Position numbers and translations under genes: made by a program. A DNA stretch of 64,000 nucleotides from Setaria digitata (taxonomy: Eukaryota; Nematoda; Chromadorea; Rhabditida; Setariidae), in assembly GCA_003640385.1 (NCBI GenBank), contig RCAB01000068.1, positions 124,001 through 188,000 on the forward strand, written 5' to 3'. Positions within the stretch are counted from its first letter, which is position 1; every line of letters starts with the position of its first letter. Below the pieces are notes generated by a model. The model was not told where the DNA came from and did not search any database. It worked only from the letters and a program-made list of their open reading frames with translations. Positions 46,119 to 59,700 of this stretch are shown piece after piece.

Positions 46119-49100
46119 ATGAAGAATGACGTGTCAGTAATGATACCACGAAGATTACAATCGTCGAAGAAAACTTCACCCTCCGTGGAATGCTTTCTCG
46201 TTGCAATGTTGTTCGTGATTGCTGTTCAGGTAAGTGATACCTCTACTCAGAAGATCTTATCACTGCTGCGATTTCGGCTCAGTCGAAAATCAAGTCTCTA
46301 CGTGTGACATTTTGATCCACTCTCAGATTGATGCTTTAAAAGAAATTATACAGGGGACATACCTTGCATACGTGGTTGGCATATTGACAAATCTGGAGCG
46401 ACGATTCGGCATAACGAGCAAACAGTCCGGAGCATTGTTATCATTTTATGACATTGGCCATACTGCTTCTGTAGTACTGGTTGGTTTTATGGCCAACGGA
46501 AAACACTTGCCCCGGATTACCGCCTCAGGTAACATCATTTCTTGGTTACCTTGTATACTTCACCACAACACTGGACTTTTGCCAAACTTTGCTAAGAAGT
46601 TATAACTAAAGTTCAATGAGTTGTACAATAGCTGCTCATAAGCATATGGCAGGAGTAATACTTAGTGCTGTGTCGATGTTTATTTTGGCTCTACCGATGG
46701 CACTATTTGGATCGAAATCATTCGATGAGGCATCACTCTCATTGCACCAGGCTAGTTCTTTTTCTTCTTTTTTCAAGTTTACTTCTCTCTAATTTCCTAC
46801 TAAGCTAATTTCCAACAATACAGTAGTAAAGGAGGGATCGTACAACTTTTATTCCTTATTTATCGATTATTCCTAGTCTCGGAAAATATTTCTAGGAGTA
46901 TGATGATACGTCTCTCTCTAGAAGCATGCTTATTTCTCCCTGGAAAATCTTATTAGTTTTGCAGCAAGAATATATCCTGAAAAACATTTGTGATTCATCA
47001 CGAGTTACTGATTACTTAGACCAGAGTTGTGAACATCAGAAAGAGGAACATTTTTTGGCATTTTGTATCTTGGTCACTGGTCAAATCTTGGCTGGTATTG
47101 CTGCTGCACCATTCAACACAGTAGCTTACGTTTATGTGGACAATAACCTAGCCGATAAAGCAAAATCACCATTTTACTTGAGTATTTTTTCAATAATTGC
47201 CTGACTTTAATGAAGTCTCAGTCATAGTCATAAATTAATGGAATCTTAAGTTGAAATTTTTTAAGGAAATAGTGAAATGGAAAGAATTTAGTGCAGGAGA
47301 GATCACGAACATCTTATCACTTTTGCAGGTCTGTTATCAAGTATGTATGCATTTGCGCCAGCTTTTGGATTTGCATTAAGTGCTGGTGTTACACAGTTGT
47401 ATACGACGATTGTTGATGGTACTGCTTCTGACGATAATTTAAAATTTAAAAACGAACAACTAATTTATTAGAGTCTTGAAGTTCAGCGATAATGAAAGAA
47501 GGTGCTCTTTATTTAATCAACTTCGATCAAATCACATTTTCTCTGTATTGCTATTTATGAAATCTTTGGGAGCTCAGCTGCAATATTTTAAGAAATGAAT
47601 AACTGAAATGATAGAATTTTCAAAAATTTTAATGGAAGAACTTTATTTTCTTGAAGGCAATCAATACTTGCCGGACTTTCAACCTGAAGTAATTTAAGTA
47701 ATTTTTACTTTTCTGCAGTACCTCCGAACTTGACAATCAATAGCGATGGATGGATTGGAGCCTGGTGGCTCGGCTTCATCATTTTTGGCTTACTGTATTT
47801 TGCCGCTGCCATTCCATTATTTTTCTTCCCCGAAAAATTGCTTCAAAGCGATTCAAATTCGTTTGAAATGCAGCAGCTAAGGTTGAATTACTTTGCTGTC
47901 TCACCATGTCGGATATACGACATTTTCCTGGTGTTATTTCCTATAAATTTAATTAATTCACTAATAAGGTGATTACTGTAACAATGATTTAAGTTAAGGT
48001 AAAGTCAAATCAGTTTCTTTGAAAATTTCAAAAGTGTAATGAATTTTATTTATTATTCTGGCATATTTTGATTTCAGAAGTGGATATTCGAATGATTATG
48101 ATGACTACCAGACTTCTGCTCTCAAGGATGATGAACAATCGCAAGAAGCATTTTGTGAGCAGCTAAAGGCAGCATTTGCAAGTAGTAGTGATTTTTTTTC
48201 CCCGGGAAACTATCTCACTTCTTTTAGGATCTCTAAAGTTTAATATGACATTGTAAAAGTAGCTAAGAAACATTTTCGAAATACTAAAGAAGAATGTTAA
48301 AATTAAAATTGAATTAAAGAAATTTCTAGAATTTCCGGCACTGATAAGGAATCCAGTGTTTACATCTGCGATAATTGGATGGATGTTTGGATCATATCTT
48401 ACCGGTGGTTATAGCACCTATCTACCAAAATACATTGAAACACAATTTGGTCGTAGTGCTTCAGCTGCTGATATTTACTCAGGTACGTTTATTTGCTCAT
48501 AGCTCCTTCCTAAGTTAAATAAAATAGACTAGCTAGCATCATTATAAATTCAGTCTTAATAGTGCCATCAGTTTCGTCTTTACGGAAAAATGAAATTTCA
48601 ATATTTGCAGGAATAGTGTCAATTGGCAGCATAGCAGTTAGTACAGCACTAGGGGGCTACTTATTAACGAAATTCAATCCCTCACCTCGGAAAGCATTGC
48701 TTTTTTTAATTGCCACCTGGTCCACTATTGTGGTGACATATTTGATTGGTGCTACTGTTGGCTGCGATGAGCCGAAAGTGACGCAACTTGACAGCATCGA
48801 AAGGTTTGCGACATTTCGTCTTAGTCGCATTCATTTCGTAACTGATGCCATCAGGAAACATTTCTCAAAAGAACAGAATTTATTTCAGAGAATGCAATTC
48901 CGACTGTCATTGTGATCGGGTGGATCTCTTCAATCCAGTTAATTATCACTCAGTTAATTATTTCTCCCCATGTCATGCCGGATGTCAGCAATACAACTCT
49001 CAACTGCAAAGGGTTTCACGTTAATTACAATTTAAATTTAAACACTTCCATCATGCAGCTGAAACTGTCTGTTTGATTTTCAGCTATTCTATATTCTCTT

Positions 49101-50400
49101 ACCTTACCTTAAGGCTAAAGAATCTGTAATAAACAGATGGATGAATTGTCAATAAAACTTAATTATGATGCTACCTTCAGATCTTTCAAAGTCAACTCTT
49201 TTGTATTCAGGAAAAAAATATTAATTTCTATCAATTTACTCAAATCCTCAAATTACATGCTTCATTGCTAAAATAGCAGTTCCACGTCACTCAGAATCCA
49301 TCTCTTCTACGCAAGTAATTGACGGATGTTTCAGTGGGACTCGTGTTTATGTGCCGATGACGGGCCAGTTGAAAGTGGTTTATACGTAGACGAGTGCAAT
49401 TCAGTTTTCCTTTACGCTGCCGTCATGTTTACGGGCCTGTTTCTCGGCAATTTATTTTTTATGACAACAATGATGGTTGTGCTAAGGTTCATCTTTCGTC
49501 ATGAAAATAACTGTACACTAAGTGGCTTTTTGACTTTTAACAGAGAGTAAATTTCAAATTCTACACTTTTGTATCCAATGACCATTTTATATTTACCATA
49601 AGGTATAGCACTTAGTCTCATATCAGTAGATTTACACAAGTTCGGTTCATTTCATTTTAAAACGCTCTTTTGGAAAATTTTCTTTCGAGCTTAAACTTTT
49701 GTTTTGATGAAAAGTTCCAATATATCAGGTTAGTTCTTCGCTTTCCAACTAGAAAGTTATCAACCAAGTCATATCAAATGCCCTCACCTGTATGCTTAAT
49801 CATATGTTATGTAAAATTATGTCCTCTTACAGGTCTGTGTATGACGAAGAGAAAGTTTTGGCACTTAGTTTCGCATCATGCATTACGAACATCATGGGTA
49901 ATTCTCTGTTGTTTTTCTTGCTTATTTAGAGAGACAGTAGACACTTCTTCACCTTTCTCCTTTTGTAGTCAATTTCCCATGTAATTGTTGATTTAATTTA
50001 AAAATATTCATATTTGAAGTTAAAAGACACGTTCTAAATAAGATGAAAAAACATTAGTCAAATTGAGTTAGTAACAATTTTCAAACATATATTTTTAGGT
50101 TTTATTCCGGCTCCAATAATATTTGGCTGGATTATTGATGAGGATTGCTTGCTGTGGCATAGCAGATGTCCCCAGGATCATGGCAACTGTGTCATTTATG
50201 ACAACAAAGCGTTTCGACGAGATTTTCATTTAACAAGTGCTGGTTTTCAGGTTTTTGCTGTCATTTCAATCATAGTTTGCTATGTATTTAGCTACAAGTT
50301 TACATTCCCAGAGAAGATGGAAGAGACATGTGATGAGCATATCGAGAAGTATGACGACAGTTCACTCTCGAGACCACACCTTACACATACCGTTCTGTAA
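46119..50400 (+). CDS. Organic anion transporter polypeptide (OATP/SLCO family)
   Basis: SLCO proteins are 12-helix transporters for amphipathic organic anions. Exons 46119-46229, 46327-46528, 46632-46750, 46965-47181, 47329-47418, 47719-47881, 48078-48181, 48330-48482, 48611-48803, 48889-49012, 49335-49486, 49833-49897 and 50099-50400 join in phase to 664 residues, normal for the family. Landmarks are ERRFGITSKQSGALLSFYDI near helix 2, PKYIETQFGRSASAADIYSG, the Cys-rich Kazal-like loop between helices 9 and 10 (CNSDCHCDR, YFSPCHAGC, then SCLCADDG and YVDEC), and IPAPIIFGWIIDEDCLLW. The junction 46750/46965 keeps phase only if the donor is GC, not GT. The start follows an AG by four bases, but the preceding tract is purine-rich, so trans-splicing there is less clear. 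Confidence 0.93.
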
Positions 50401-50817
50401 TTACCTGCAGTGTGCAGAAAAAGCGAAACACAAAGGCCTGGGGGAAAATGGTAAATGGCCAATGCTTGTTTGTGACAAAACTGTTTAGGGTGGTCCATAA
50501 TCATCAATCAACAAATCTTCTTGATGATCTCTCTCATACTCTGGCATATATTCTTGTTAACGGTATATAAATAGTTTTGTTCTTAAAATTCCATTTATTT
50601 TCCACGACAGAAATTTCTGCATATGCTGCTGTGATTCAGATCTTTTGCAGATGCACTGGAATTTTGCACTGAAAATTTAAAACATTTTTGCAGTAAGTTT
50701 TAAAAATTTAGAATCAATGAGTGCATTGGGATTAATTAAGAAAATTCATTGCTTGTGGTGTCTACAAAATATTTTTAGAAATACAAAAGCATCAACTAGT
50801 TTGGAAAAAAAACTAAC
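50401..50817. other. Convergent gap between OATP and the GPCR
   Basis: Only 417 bp separate the OATP stop (plus) from the receptor stop (minus), so the 3' untranslated regions are short or overlap. I searched the minus strand here for an exon that could complete the receptor's seventh helix; two acceptor-like sites (after about 50776 and about 50695) lead to short frames that do not resemble a GPCR tail. Confidence 0.55.
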
Positions 50818-53800
50818 TTAGAGCAATAAATTGGAAACAGCATTAAGGACCACAAGAGCATTCAGGAAATCATAACCGGAATGATCGAATTCCATAATAG
50901 TGCTCAAAATACCCATAACACAGTATGGAGTCCAGAATATCATATTCAATGTGAGCATTAGAAAAGCCTGGAATAGGAAGTGGTATGGAATATCATAAAC
51001 AAGGATTACAGGAAAAGAGAAATGAATATGGGTCGAATGATGAAAGATTTTCGAAACCACCGAATACAAATTAGGAGAATTTAATCATCAAAAAGAATTA
51101 GATTTATCGACTGAATTAAATTTGCTTATTTTGAATTATCTAGAGCGAAGCTAACTGAATTTGAATTTGTTTACCCCAAGTCAACTAAGAAAAGCGAAAT
51201 GTATAGAGAGAGGAATAACCAGAGATCCATCCGAATTAGGAAAAAGTCTCCGGATAGGAAATGTGTCGTAAAATGCTGTGAAAGTATTAGGGAAGACATT
51301 TAGGCTTATAGAGCAAACTTTTCGCCGAGTTTTCCGTCGTGCCAAAGCAACTGTATTCTTCCAAGCAACTGAAGATCGTCGTTGCTTCATTTCTTCAACT
51401 GCCATAGTTTCATTAGATTGTGGATTGAAAGGTCTCAACGGTGGCATTAACAAGCGGCGAATCCATTTTGAAGTTGACTTGTCGTTCGTATTAATAATCC
51501 GAACAACAGTTGTTCCAGCATTTGAATCCCACTGTTGCAATAGACCTGAAGTATAAACTGGCGATAACGAGTAAGCGAACTCTTATCATTGATGATAATA
51601 GCCTCCGTTTTTGTTGTCGTAACGATGTTTACTCGTTCTGCGAAAAAGAGTGGATGAGGTGCAGTAATGGTAACTTTCTTTCAGCAGGGGCACCCGAATA
51701 GTGAGTTTTAGTCTGAAGCAGTTAATGAACTCTTAAGCCATCATTAATCGCTGTTAAAATCAATCTTTGAAAGCAGAAATAGATAATCAACTAGCTTCAG
51801 GAAAATGAAAATCTTACTTCCTGCATTAGGATTCTTTCCCACTGAGAATTTCCCACCAGAATGGCGTAATAAATTTGCTGTCCGTTGAAACCAACAATGT
51901 CTAAAATTTTAGTAATAATAATTTTTTTTGGAGTTGTCTTACGAAGATAGATACCTTTCACCTAAAATGTGCAACCTATCTGTATTTCATCCCCACAACA
52001 TTAAACATCGAACCTCAGAATACACGTCAAGGATTGAGAAAAAATTACGGTACTTCTTAAAGCTTATAAAGTTCTACAATTTTTGTTTTTCTCTTAAACA
52101 AAAAAGAGAAGGAGAAGAGAATTTGCTGTTTCGTCTCTTATGATGAGAACTTAAGTTGCTTAGTACTCTCAAAATAAAAGAAGTACCAATGGGAAAACAT
52201 ACTACAGGGAGGTTAGAAATGGAAAATGAAATTACCGCTTCTTTTGAGTTTTTTTATCATTACCATCGCTATGGAATTGTTTCATCAGAATCAACATTAA
52301 AGCATAACAAAGTAATTCGACTGAATATGGTAGAATGTAAATGGAAAGCAAATGGAGCGCACTATAGGCTGCAAATGTGAAAAGAATTAAAGACATTTCT
52401 AAAAATTTTCTGCTGAAGACTCTGTAATCTTGCTACATCGATCATCAAAGCAGTTTGACTAACAGTTCAATTAAAAGATTAATCCGATAACTTCTGAGTT
52501 AAAGAAAAAAAAATCTAGCTTGCCATGCTCAAGAAATTTTAGCACATCACTGTTTAATAGTGATACATTATCAGTAGCAATACTCGTGCCATGGAGTCTA
52601 CTTGCGGAAGTGATATTATCAGCAACAGTGGTTGAGTCCAGATGATGTACCTGTGCTATTTCCTGCTCCAAATATTCACGAAACCTCATAACTGTCCTAA
52701 AATAATTCGTGAAATGAGCAGAAAATGCTTTCAGCAGCAATTTAATTACTGTTTTTTCGAAGATACCTTCCAAAGCTGCTATACTCACTCAATCTTGGAA
52801 TCACAAAAGCACTCCGAAGTTATTGCACATGACAAGTGCACACTTGAAATGGCGCAATTGTCGGAGAAAGAGCAACATTTGGCATCACCATCACTGATTC
52901 TAGCTGGCAGTGTTCAAAGAGATTTTGAGTGAGATAAGATAAAATGAAACGAACCAGACAGAAACACACTGAGGTTTACCATTGGGTAAGATATACACAT
53001 GAAAGACGAAAAGTTGAGGAAGGGCGCAAGCGATGGCAAGTAGCCATGCCAATGCGATCATCTGATTTGTTGCGAAGCGTGACTTCTGCAAGCACTTTCC
53101 GGAAGTCCGAGATGTCTCGGAACTAGCACAATATCAATCAGTAATGCATCATTACTTATACTAAACTTCTTGCATAGTATTAGTGTGATCCAAGACAATC
53201 CGGTGATGAATTCTCCGCATTTAAAAGATATAAGGAGAAAATGGTAGAGAAAGAGATCGTCAGTGAGGTAAGTAATCTCAAAGTGTATGGCTATCATGGA
53301 ACAATCTTCAAAATACAGTAAGCACAACTCGACTTGCCAACAAATTTCTTCACCTGGATTCCGAATGATAACGGCATACCTGATGGATCTGACGTAGGTG
53401 TGCTGTGATATATAGGCGATCTGCAGCAATGAGCACTTGCATGTTGGCTGTTAGATGCAACGAGAATGTGTTGATGAATTTCGTCGTACGACACAGAAAA
53501 TCACCTCCGTACCACTGAAAATGTCAACGATTCAGATATGTCAAGGCAAGCGTTCATGCTTTTGCTTCACTGTTTCATATTCCTCAACAATAAACTTATT
53601 TGCAAAATGATAATTTCTGACAAGAATTATAGTATTTTGAGGAAAAATCACTCAAATATTTCTTATTTCCTCAGACTAAGTTAGCCTAGTGGTGCTTTAG
53701 ATCAAGTGAGAATGACAAGAGGAAATAATTAAAGCGAAGAATGCGACATACATTGTAAGTGATAATCCAAATGATTTGCGTTGGGGCATAAACATAAAGC

Positions 53801-54977
53801 ACAATGAGATCTGCTACTGTTAGGCTTATTTTAAACCTTACCAGCCTTGCTGCCAGGACAACATGTCGTCTGTAGTTCGGGTTAAACCTGGAAATCTCAA
53901 TTCTAGAAATTTAATTTACATCTTTGGCCAAAAACATTTCGAATTATTTGCTTAAATGGCTATCATTTTGCTTTTCATGACTTCTCCAAAAATTAAACTT
54001 TAAAAGTTTAACCTTACTACTTTCGAGAATTAATTCTTGACGATAGGAATTTTATTAAACGAGAGAATTTTTAGTTTTTCTAGCGATGGAAACTTATTAA
54101 CTAAAGAAAAATACTGAAACTATTTATTTTCCTTTTTTTTTTCAAAGACATCGCTGTAATATAATTTAAAATTTTTTTCCAGCTTTAAACAATTCTGATT
54201 TAATTATGGAAATTTTAATTTAAAAGCAAAAAATGAAAGGTGCAAATTCTACATAGTTCATCAGAATAATTTGGAAGTTTCGCAAAAAATAAACTGAAAA
54301 TGAATTACAGCTGAACTCTGCATTCCTGAAAAAAAACATTGAAAATAGCCCATAAATAAGAAAAATTTCGCAGTAACATCATTTAAAGCAAAATTCAATG
54401 AAATATGGGACTGGTACCTAGATAGAATGAAGAAAACAAAGTGATTAGAAAAAGATGTTTTTAAGAAATTTCATTTTGATCAGACTTAGCTTTATTCTAG
54501 TAATAGATTTGGTGGAAAAGTATTATTGGTCTGATTAAGGGCGCTCAGAATTGCAATAATTGTGTAGTTCATAACAGTGGCACTTGATCTGTTTTAGATT
54601 TGGTCATTTTAAATCCTGATGATGAAATTTTTGATGTATATTTTTGATTTCAATGCATTATTAACATATTGAAAGTCTCGTCATATTTCCATTAATAGAC
54701 TTTAACTTGTTTTAATTTTCAAGTGCCAAAGTAATCTTTCACTCCAAATTTATAATTAAATACTCTTAAAATTAAATTAGATTAACTATTGCTATGTTGA
54801 TAACATCACAGTATCTTAGTAGCTTAACTTAATTAATTTCATCAAAATTCACCTGCGCGACGTGTAGCAGCAAACGATCATGCCGAGTAACATAGCTAAG
54901 GCGTAAATGGCACTCTCAATAAGATAACTTATTCGAGCAGCCGTATATTTATCACCATTATCGCTATCATCAGCCAT
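50818..54977 (-). CDS. Rhodopsin-class GPCR, GnRH/AKH-receptor-like
   Basis: Nine exons make a seven-helix receptor of about 384-390 residues: 54977-54853 (N-terminus, TM1), 53887-53752 (TM2), 53514-53380 (TM3), 53085-52955 (TM4), 52696 to 52602 or 52584 (second extracellular loop), 52368-52296 (TM5), 51900-51818, 51545-51319 (third cytoplasmic loop) and 50967-50818 (TM6, TM7). Phases agree throughout. Hallmarks: SLTVADLIVLYVYAP in TM2, WYGGDFLCR opening TM3, the DRL triplet in place of DRY, Trp in TM4, the loop Cys (KPQCVSVW), a proline in TM5 and FWTPY in TM6. The WYGG-D-LCR and TM2 wording resembles nematode GnRH/AKH-type receptors, but the ligand is not proven. TM7 ends at NAVSNLLL followed by TAA. 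The TM5 donor and loop donor are the weakest calls. Confidence 0.8.
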
Positions 54978-55533
54978 TATATCACTTGATAATACAGCAA
55001 ATCATTACCCTAAAAATATTTCTTCAAAATTATCTTCACTTTTAAGCGACATAGAAACGAAAGTTGATGATCGATAAAAATGTTCTAGTTAATGAAAGAT
55101 TGACGGACATAATGAACGGAACTTGATAAAAATCACTGGATGGAATGATGGAATTGTTGATAAAAGAGATGCAAAGTTTGGCTCTTGTCAACCTTTTTGA
55201 TTGTGTCACTTTCCAACAGAAGATCTCTTCATTCGTCAATTCTAGTGCTGCTGAAAATCTCGAATATTTTGAATGAAATGACTGAGACAATGGAATGAGC
55301 TGAAATTTTATCAATAGGAGGGAATGGCAAGTACTGACTAATAGATTATTGAAAGAGAATTGATCCTGAAATCTCGAATGTCATAAATAATTTTTATAAT
55401 GAAATTCAAACCCTAAGCGAACATTTTTAGAACTAAAGAATATTTAGAATTACTTATTTCCTAAGCACAATGCATTTATGAAGTTGATTATTGATAAGAA
55501 ATGCCTTAACATGATAATAATAATAATAGTAAT

Positions 55534-55535
55534 NN
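55534..55535. other. Assembly ambiguity (two N bases)
   Basis: The two unknown bases follow a TAA/TAG repeat run, where sequencing or assembly commonly fails. They probably mark a join or an unresolved repeat length. Confidence 0.9.
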
Positions 55536-56429
55536 GACAATAAATAAATTAACAATATTTTTTCAGCGTGTTTACAATTATAGTGAACTGTTAATAAATA
55601 TTTCTTCTAAACAATCATATGGTGTAAAATTTATCATTTTATATTTTGTGGAAAATTTTGGCATGATATCACTGCTTTATATCACTATGTTCTTATCAGT
55701 GTATTCTAAGACCATTTTGATTCATCAATTGCAATAAAAGTTGTAATGAGCAGCGTTTTAAATTGTGTAACAACTTGAGTTCAAACAAAAAGTTCATTTT
55801 TAAATAAAAGTCCTTTCAAAAACAGAAGGGAAAGTACAAGAACGCTAGAGATGACGTAAATGATAAAGAATTATAGTCACTCTTCTGAAATTGCTTTTAT
55901 CTCTTCAGCAGAATAATTCGAAATCAAAATGTTGAATAAGCTTAGAGCATAATTTCAGCTAATCTCACATGACTGAGACGTAGATGATGTAATCAGTAGT
56001 AGTAGTTTTTAGTTAGTATTAACTCTCTTATTTTTAAAAGAAAAAGGATTAGTTGAAATCTTATTGTTTTCATATCATAGATCAGTCAAATTCTCCAAAC
56101 TGAAACTGAATACATTGAGCTAGAAAATTCTGAAACACCATAATGGAATTTTAATAACTAGCCAAAGAATCGGAGGAGCAGACGGAAGTAAACAAAAATA
56201 AAAAAGATGGCCAGTTAGATTTATGGCTTGTCTCAACTCTCTTAAAAACAACTTCCTCTGAAATCATAGTCCTTTTAATATTTGATTTTTTAATCTACAA
56301 TTTTGTTATTCTTATCCATTATATTTATAGTTAATTTGCGTAACTTTTTTACACCATCTTCTAAACATAAAGAATTCCGCAACTGCATCACTTCAAATCT
56401 CATAATCAGTCTATGCTATTTATTAGAAT

Positions 56430-56711
56430 CTTGTTAATTTATAATGAAAATAATAAAAATTATTAGCACTACCAAAAATCCAGCTCCTTTCTCTTGACCT
56501 AATTCATATTACCTGTTGTAGTTTTCTTTCACAAAGAGAGATTTCATGTTTTTAATAACAACAATTTATCTCTACAAGAATAAATTAACTTGTTAGTTTA
56601 TAATGACAATAATAAAAATTATTAGCAGTAATAATAAAATGATTTTTTACTTTATAATAAAAAAATTGTCATTATTTTCACTAATTATTATTGTTTACAT
56701 TAAACAATAAT
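56430..56711. repeat. Short direct repeat and perfect hairpin in the desert
   Basis: A roughly 41-bp direct repeat occurs at 56430-56470 and 56589-56629, sharing ataataaaaattattagca with few mismatches. Just beyond is an 11-bp perfect inverted repeat, attattgttta at 56687-56697 and its complement at 56701-56711, with a 3-base loop. It could be a remnant of a small mobile element or just AT-rich simple sequence. Confidence 0.6.
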
Positions 56712-59700
56712 TACTAATATTATTGTTATCAAAATTATTTACATTTTTGTTTTTTTCTTCGGCAAGTTGGTGTAGTCCATTCTTTTCATCTATCAGTTAT
56801 TGACCCATGGCTACTTGGATTCGTTCCTCTTATCTGAAGACAAAACTTAATCTGCTCCTTTCCTTCACACTATAGTGGGATCAGTGAGCGAAACTATTCG
56901 CAACTGTTTCGCATCAAAAAGTTCGAGAACAAATATTACTTCTTGTGCTACCTATCAGGTGTCAGCATGGCATGATGTCATCAACAGCTTTAATAAGTTT
57001 ACTTGAAAGAGATGAATAGATGTTAATTTATGAACGATTCAGAAGTGAAATTTAAAATTCGTTAAAAATGGGAGAGAAATTTTGAATGACGTGGAGAGAC
57101 AATTTTTTGCCCTTCCTGAAGATGCTCAGCAAACAAGTAATTTGCGATTAATCAGGATTTCAAGCTACGTTAAAGTTTATAAGTTAAAAAGTATAAAATG
57201 GCTTAATTTTTTTGGTTCTTTTCTCTTAAGGATACTCATTCAAGAATAATATATCAATAAAGTACTAGTTATCCTTCTATATTTCAAGGTACAACGATGT
57301 AAGTTTCAAAACAAAAAATTTCCTTTGCAATTGGATCAAGGATGAAAAGTGTTCAGAAACAGAGTCAAAGTTGAAAAATTTAGTAATCTAAACTTAAAAT
57401 ATGGCTAAGGAGATTAATATTCATTAAACTTATTAGAATTATATCATACCAGAAAATGAAGGTGACTGAAGTTTTGGAAGCGGAAAATAACAGGTTGTTT
57501 TAAAATATTTTTGAAGTTTTGCAGCGAAACTGTAACAGCAAGAAGTTTTGAGATATTCAAAGCTATATAATAACGGAGGAAGAAAAATTGGAAAATAAAT
57601 ATGTGCTATTTTTTTTTTTTATCGAAGTGTGAAATGGCGATATGTGTCTGAATAATTAATGGAAGTATTTGATATTTGAAGTAATTAATACAAATACAAA
57701 ATTTTCTTCTATCTATTTCTGGTCAATTTTAGTCTGTAAAAAAAGAAATAAAAGCAAAATTTTTTAATTGTTTCAAACTTCTGTTGTCGAAATATTAAAA
57801 AGTTTTCCAGAATTTTCATGAAAAAATAATATAAGTTTTCTACAAAATTAATAAAAACTTTACCAATAGTTAATATTATTTTTTTTTCAATGACTAAATG
57901 GTTGTATTATCGATGAATTCATATGTAAATTCTAAATAAATTTGTCAAATGTTTAATTAACAAAAAATATAACTATGTGAACGATTGTATTTTTAAGAAT
58001 GATTTAGTATTCTCGTGAAATTACCATCCAATTAGTCTTTCTTTCTAAGAATAAATAATCTATTTATCTTTTTCTTCTCAATAAACAAGGACAACTGGGC
58101 TGCAAATTCGAAATTTAATCATTGTAAATGGCCAGAAGTAAAATACTTCCTTCAAGGAGATTGCCGATCCTTAATATCATTTCTTTCCGAGCTGCCCTTC
58201 CATTCAGCCTTTCTATTTTTTTGCAACGTTTTATTTGTGTTTTCAGCCAAGTAATCCAGAAAATACAATCTTTCAATAGTTCCCTTCAGTGTTTTCTTTG
58301 CTTCTGGCTCAGATATGTTAGAATTTAGTCTCCACAGTTAGACTGAAATTATCAAACACGAACTTTGACTTGCTCCTCAGATGAAAAATTTTGATCAAGT
58401 AGCAGAAAATTCTATTGAGAAAGAAACCACGCACGAAATTTTTATTCTGAACTATATATACATCAATGTCTCTGTTAAAAACTCAAAAATTACTTAATTT
58501 ATCTATCTAAAAACGAGCCATATTTGCTATGCAATGCTTTTTTAAAATTCACCTCCGCTTCTAATTGATGTGCAGAGAAAAAAGAAATACACGAAATAAA
58601 AAGTCCAGAAACGAAAAAAATAAAGAACAAATCAACTTCAAAACTCAAGTTTTATTAATGATCAAAATTGCGAAGTGGCATAAATCACTGATCAGACTGA
58701 AAATGAAAAGCAAATAAATAATGAATGATGATTAAATAAATGTCAATTTCTCTTTGTTGTTTTGAATGTTACTAAATTAAAAACAGTATAAAAGTCTTCT
58801 CGAATCTAAGTTCATTTAAAAAAGAAAGAAAAGAAAAAAGCAATAAATAAAATAAGCTGAGGGAAAGCGCAAAAATTCTTCTCAAGGTAAGTAATTCAAT
58901 TATCATTGAAATAGTTAAATCATAGATGATAGTCAAATTGCAGTCGAGAATGAAACACTCTCACTACCAACTCTCTCGAGTACCATTTCGACAATAAAGA
59001 AATTCTCTCTCATTCATGCAAACACAAACACAAATTTCTATTTCTCTAAAACAAATGAGTTGAAAACAATGATTTAATTTCTCTAAAACAATTCTTTGAT
59101 TTGATTTCTAGCAGTTTAATCAAGTTCCAAAACATTCAAATTAAATTCCTTTATGAACATAAGCTACGGAGGAGAAAATAAATTATTTAGAATGAAACTA
59201 ACTCTCTTTAGTTATCTCAATGAATCCTCTCATTAACTACCCATAATTATTGGTCTAGATCATAATGAGATCCGATAATTCGCCAGACTTATTAAAGTGT
59301 CTGAGATGAGGAAAAGATAATATTATCAAAAATGGAGTTATTTAGCACAATATAATGTCTTTCTCTGGCTTAGAGCTATTGTTCACCTATTCGCACATTA
59401 CTTTTCAGCCTTAAGCTCATGTTCAATTTTTTATGAATTCATAAAGTGGACATAAAAATAAGGGCAGTAATTAGTTGTCGCGCTAATAAGCATCTATAAT
59501 ATGAACACCTTTTAGACAGATAACCTGACCATCTTACTAAATGAACAGGTAACACGCTGCTTCTAACTTCATTATATCTCATCGTTTCCCGATCCTTTTC
59601 CATATACCTCGTTTTAACGGTATAGCATTCCCTTCCTTCTCACACTAAGAATTTGTTGAGCGCTAATGTGAAAATAAAGTTTAGTTTGTAAATGTCGTAT

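Noticed and set aside
51640..51730. Alternative minus-strand exon ending HSFSQNE and stop, joined to a WERILMQE reading at 51818-51900
   Set aside because: The other frame of 51818-51900 (ending SVGKNPNAG) splices in phase into the third cytoplasmic loop exon at 51545 and completes the receptor.
52761..52890. Minus-strand cysteine-rich reading (KCCSFSDNCAISS, then SECFCDSKIE) followed by a GTGAGT donor, suggesting a separate secreted protein exon
   Set aside because: It lies in the intron between the TM4 and loop exons of the GPCR. The GPCR solution (TGG split between 52955 and 52696) is in phase and completes all helices, so the cysteine-rich frame is best treated as chance.
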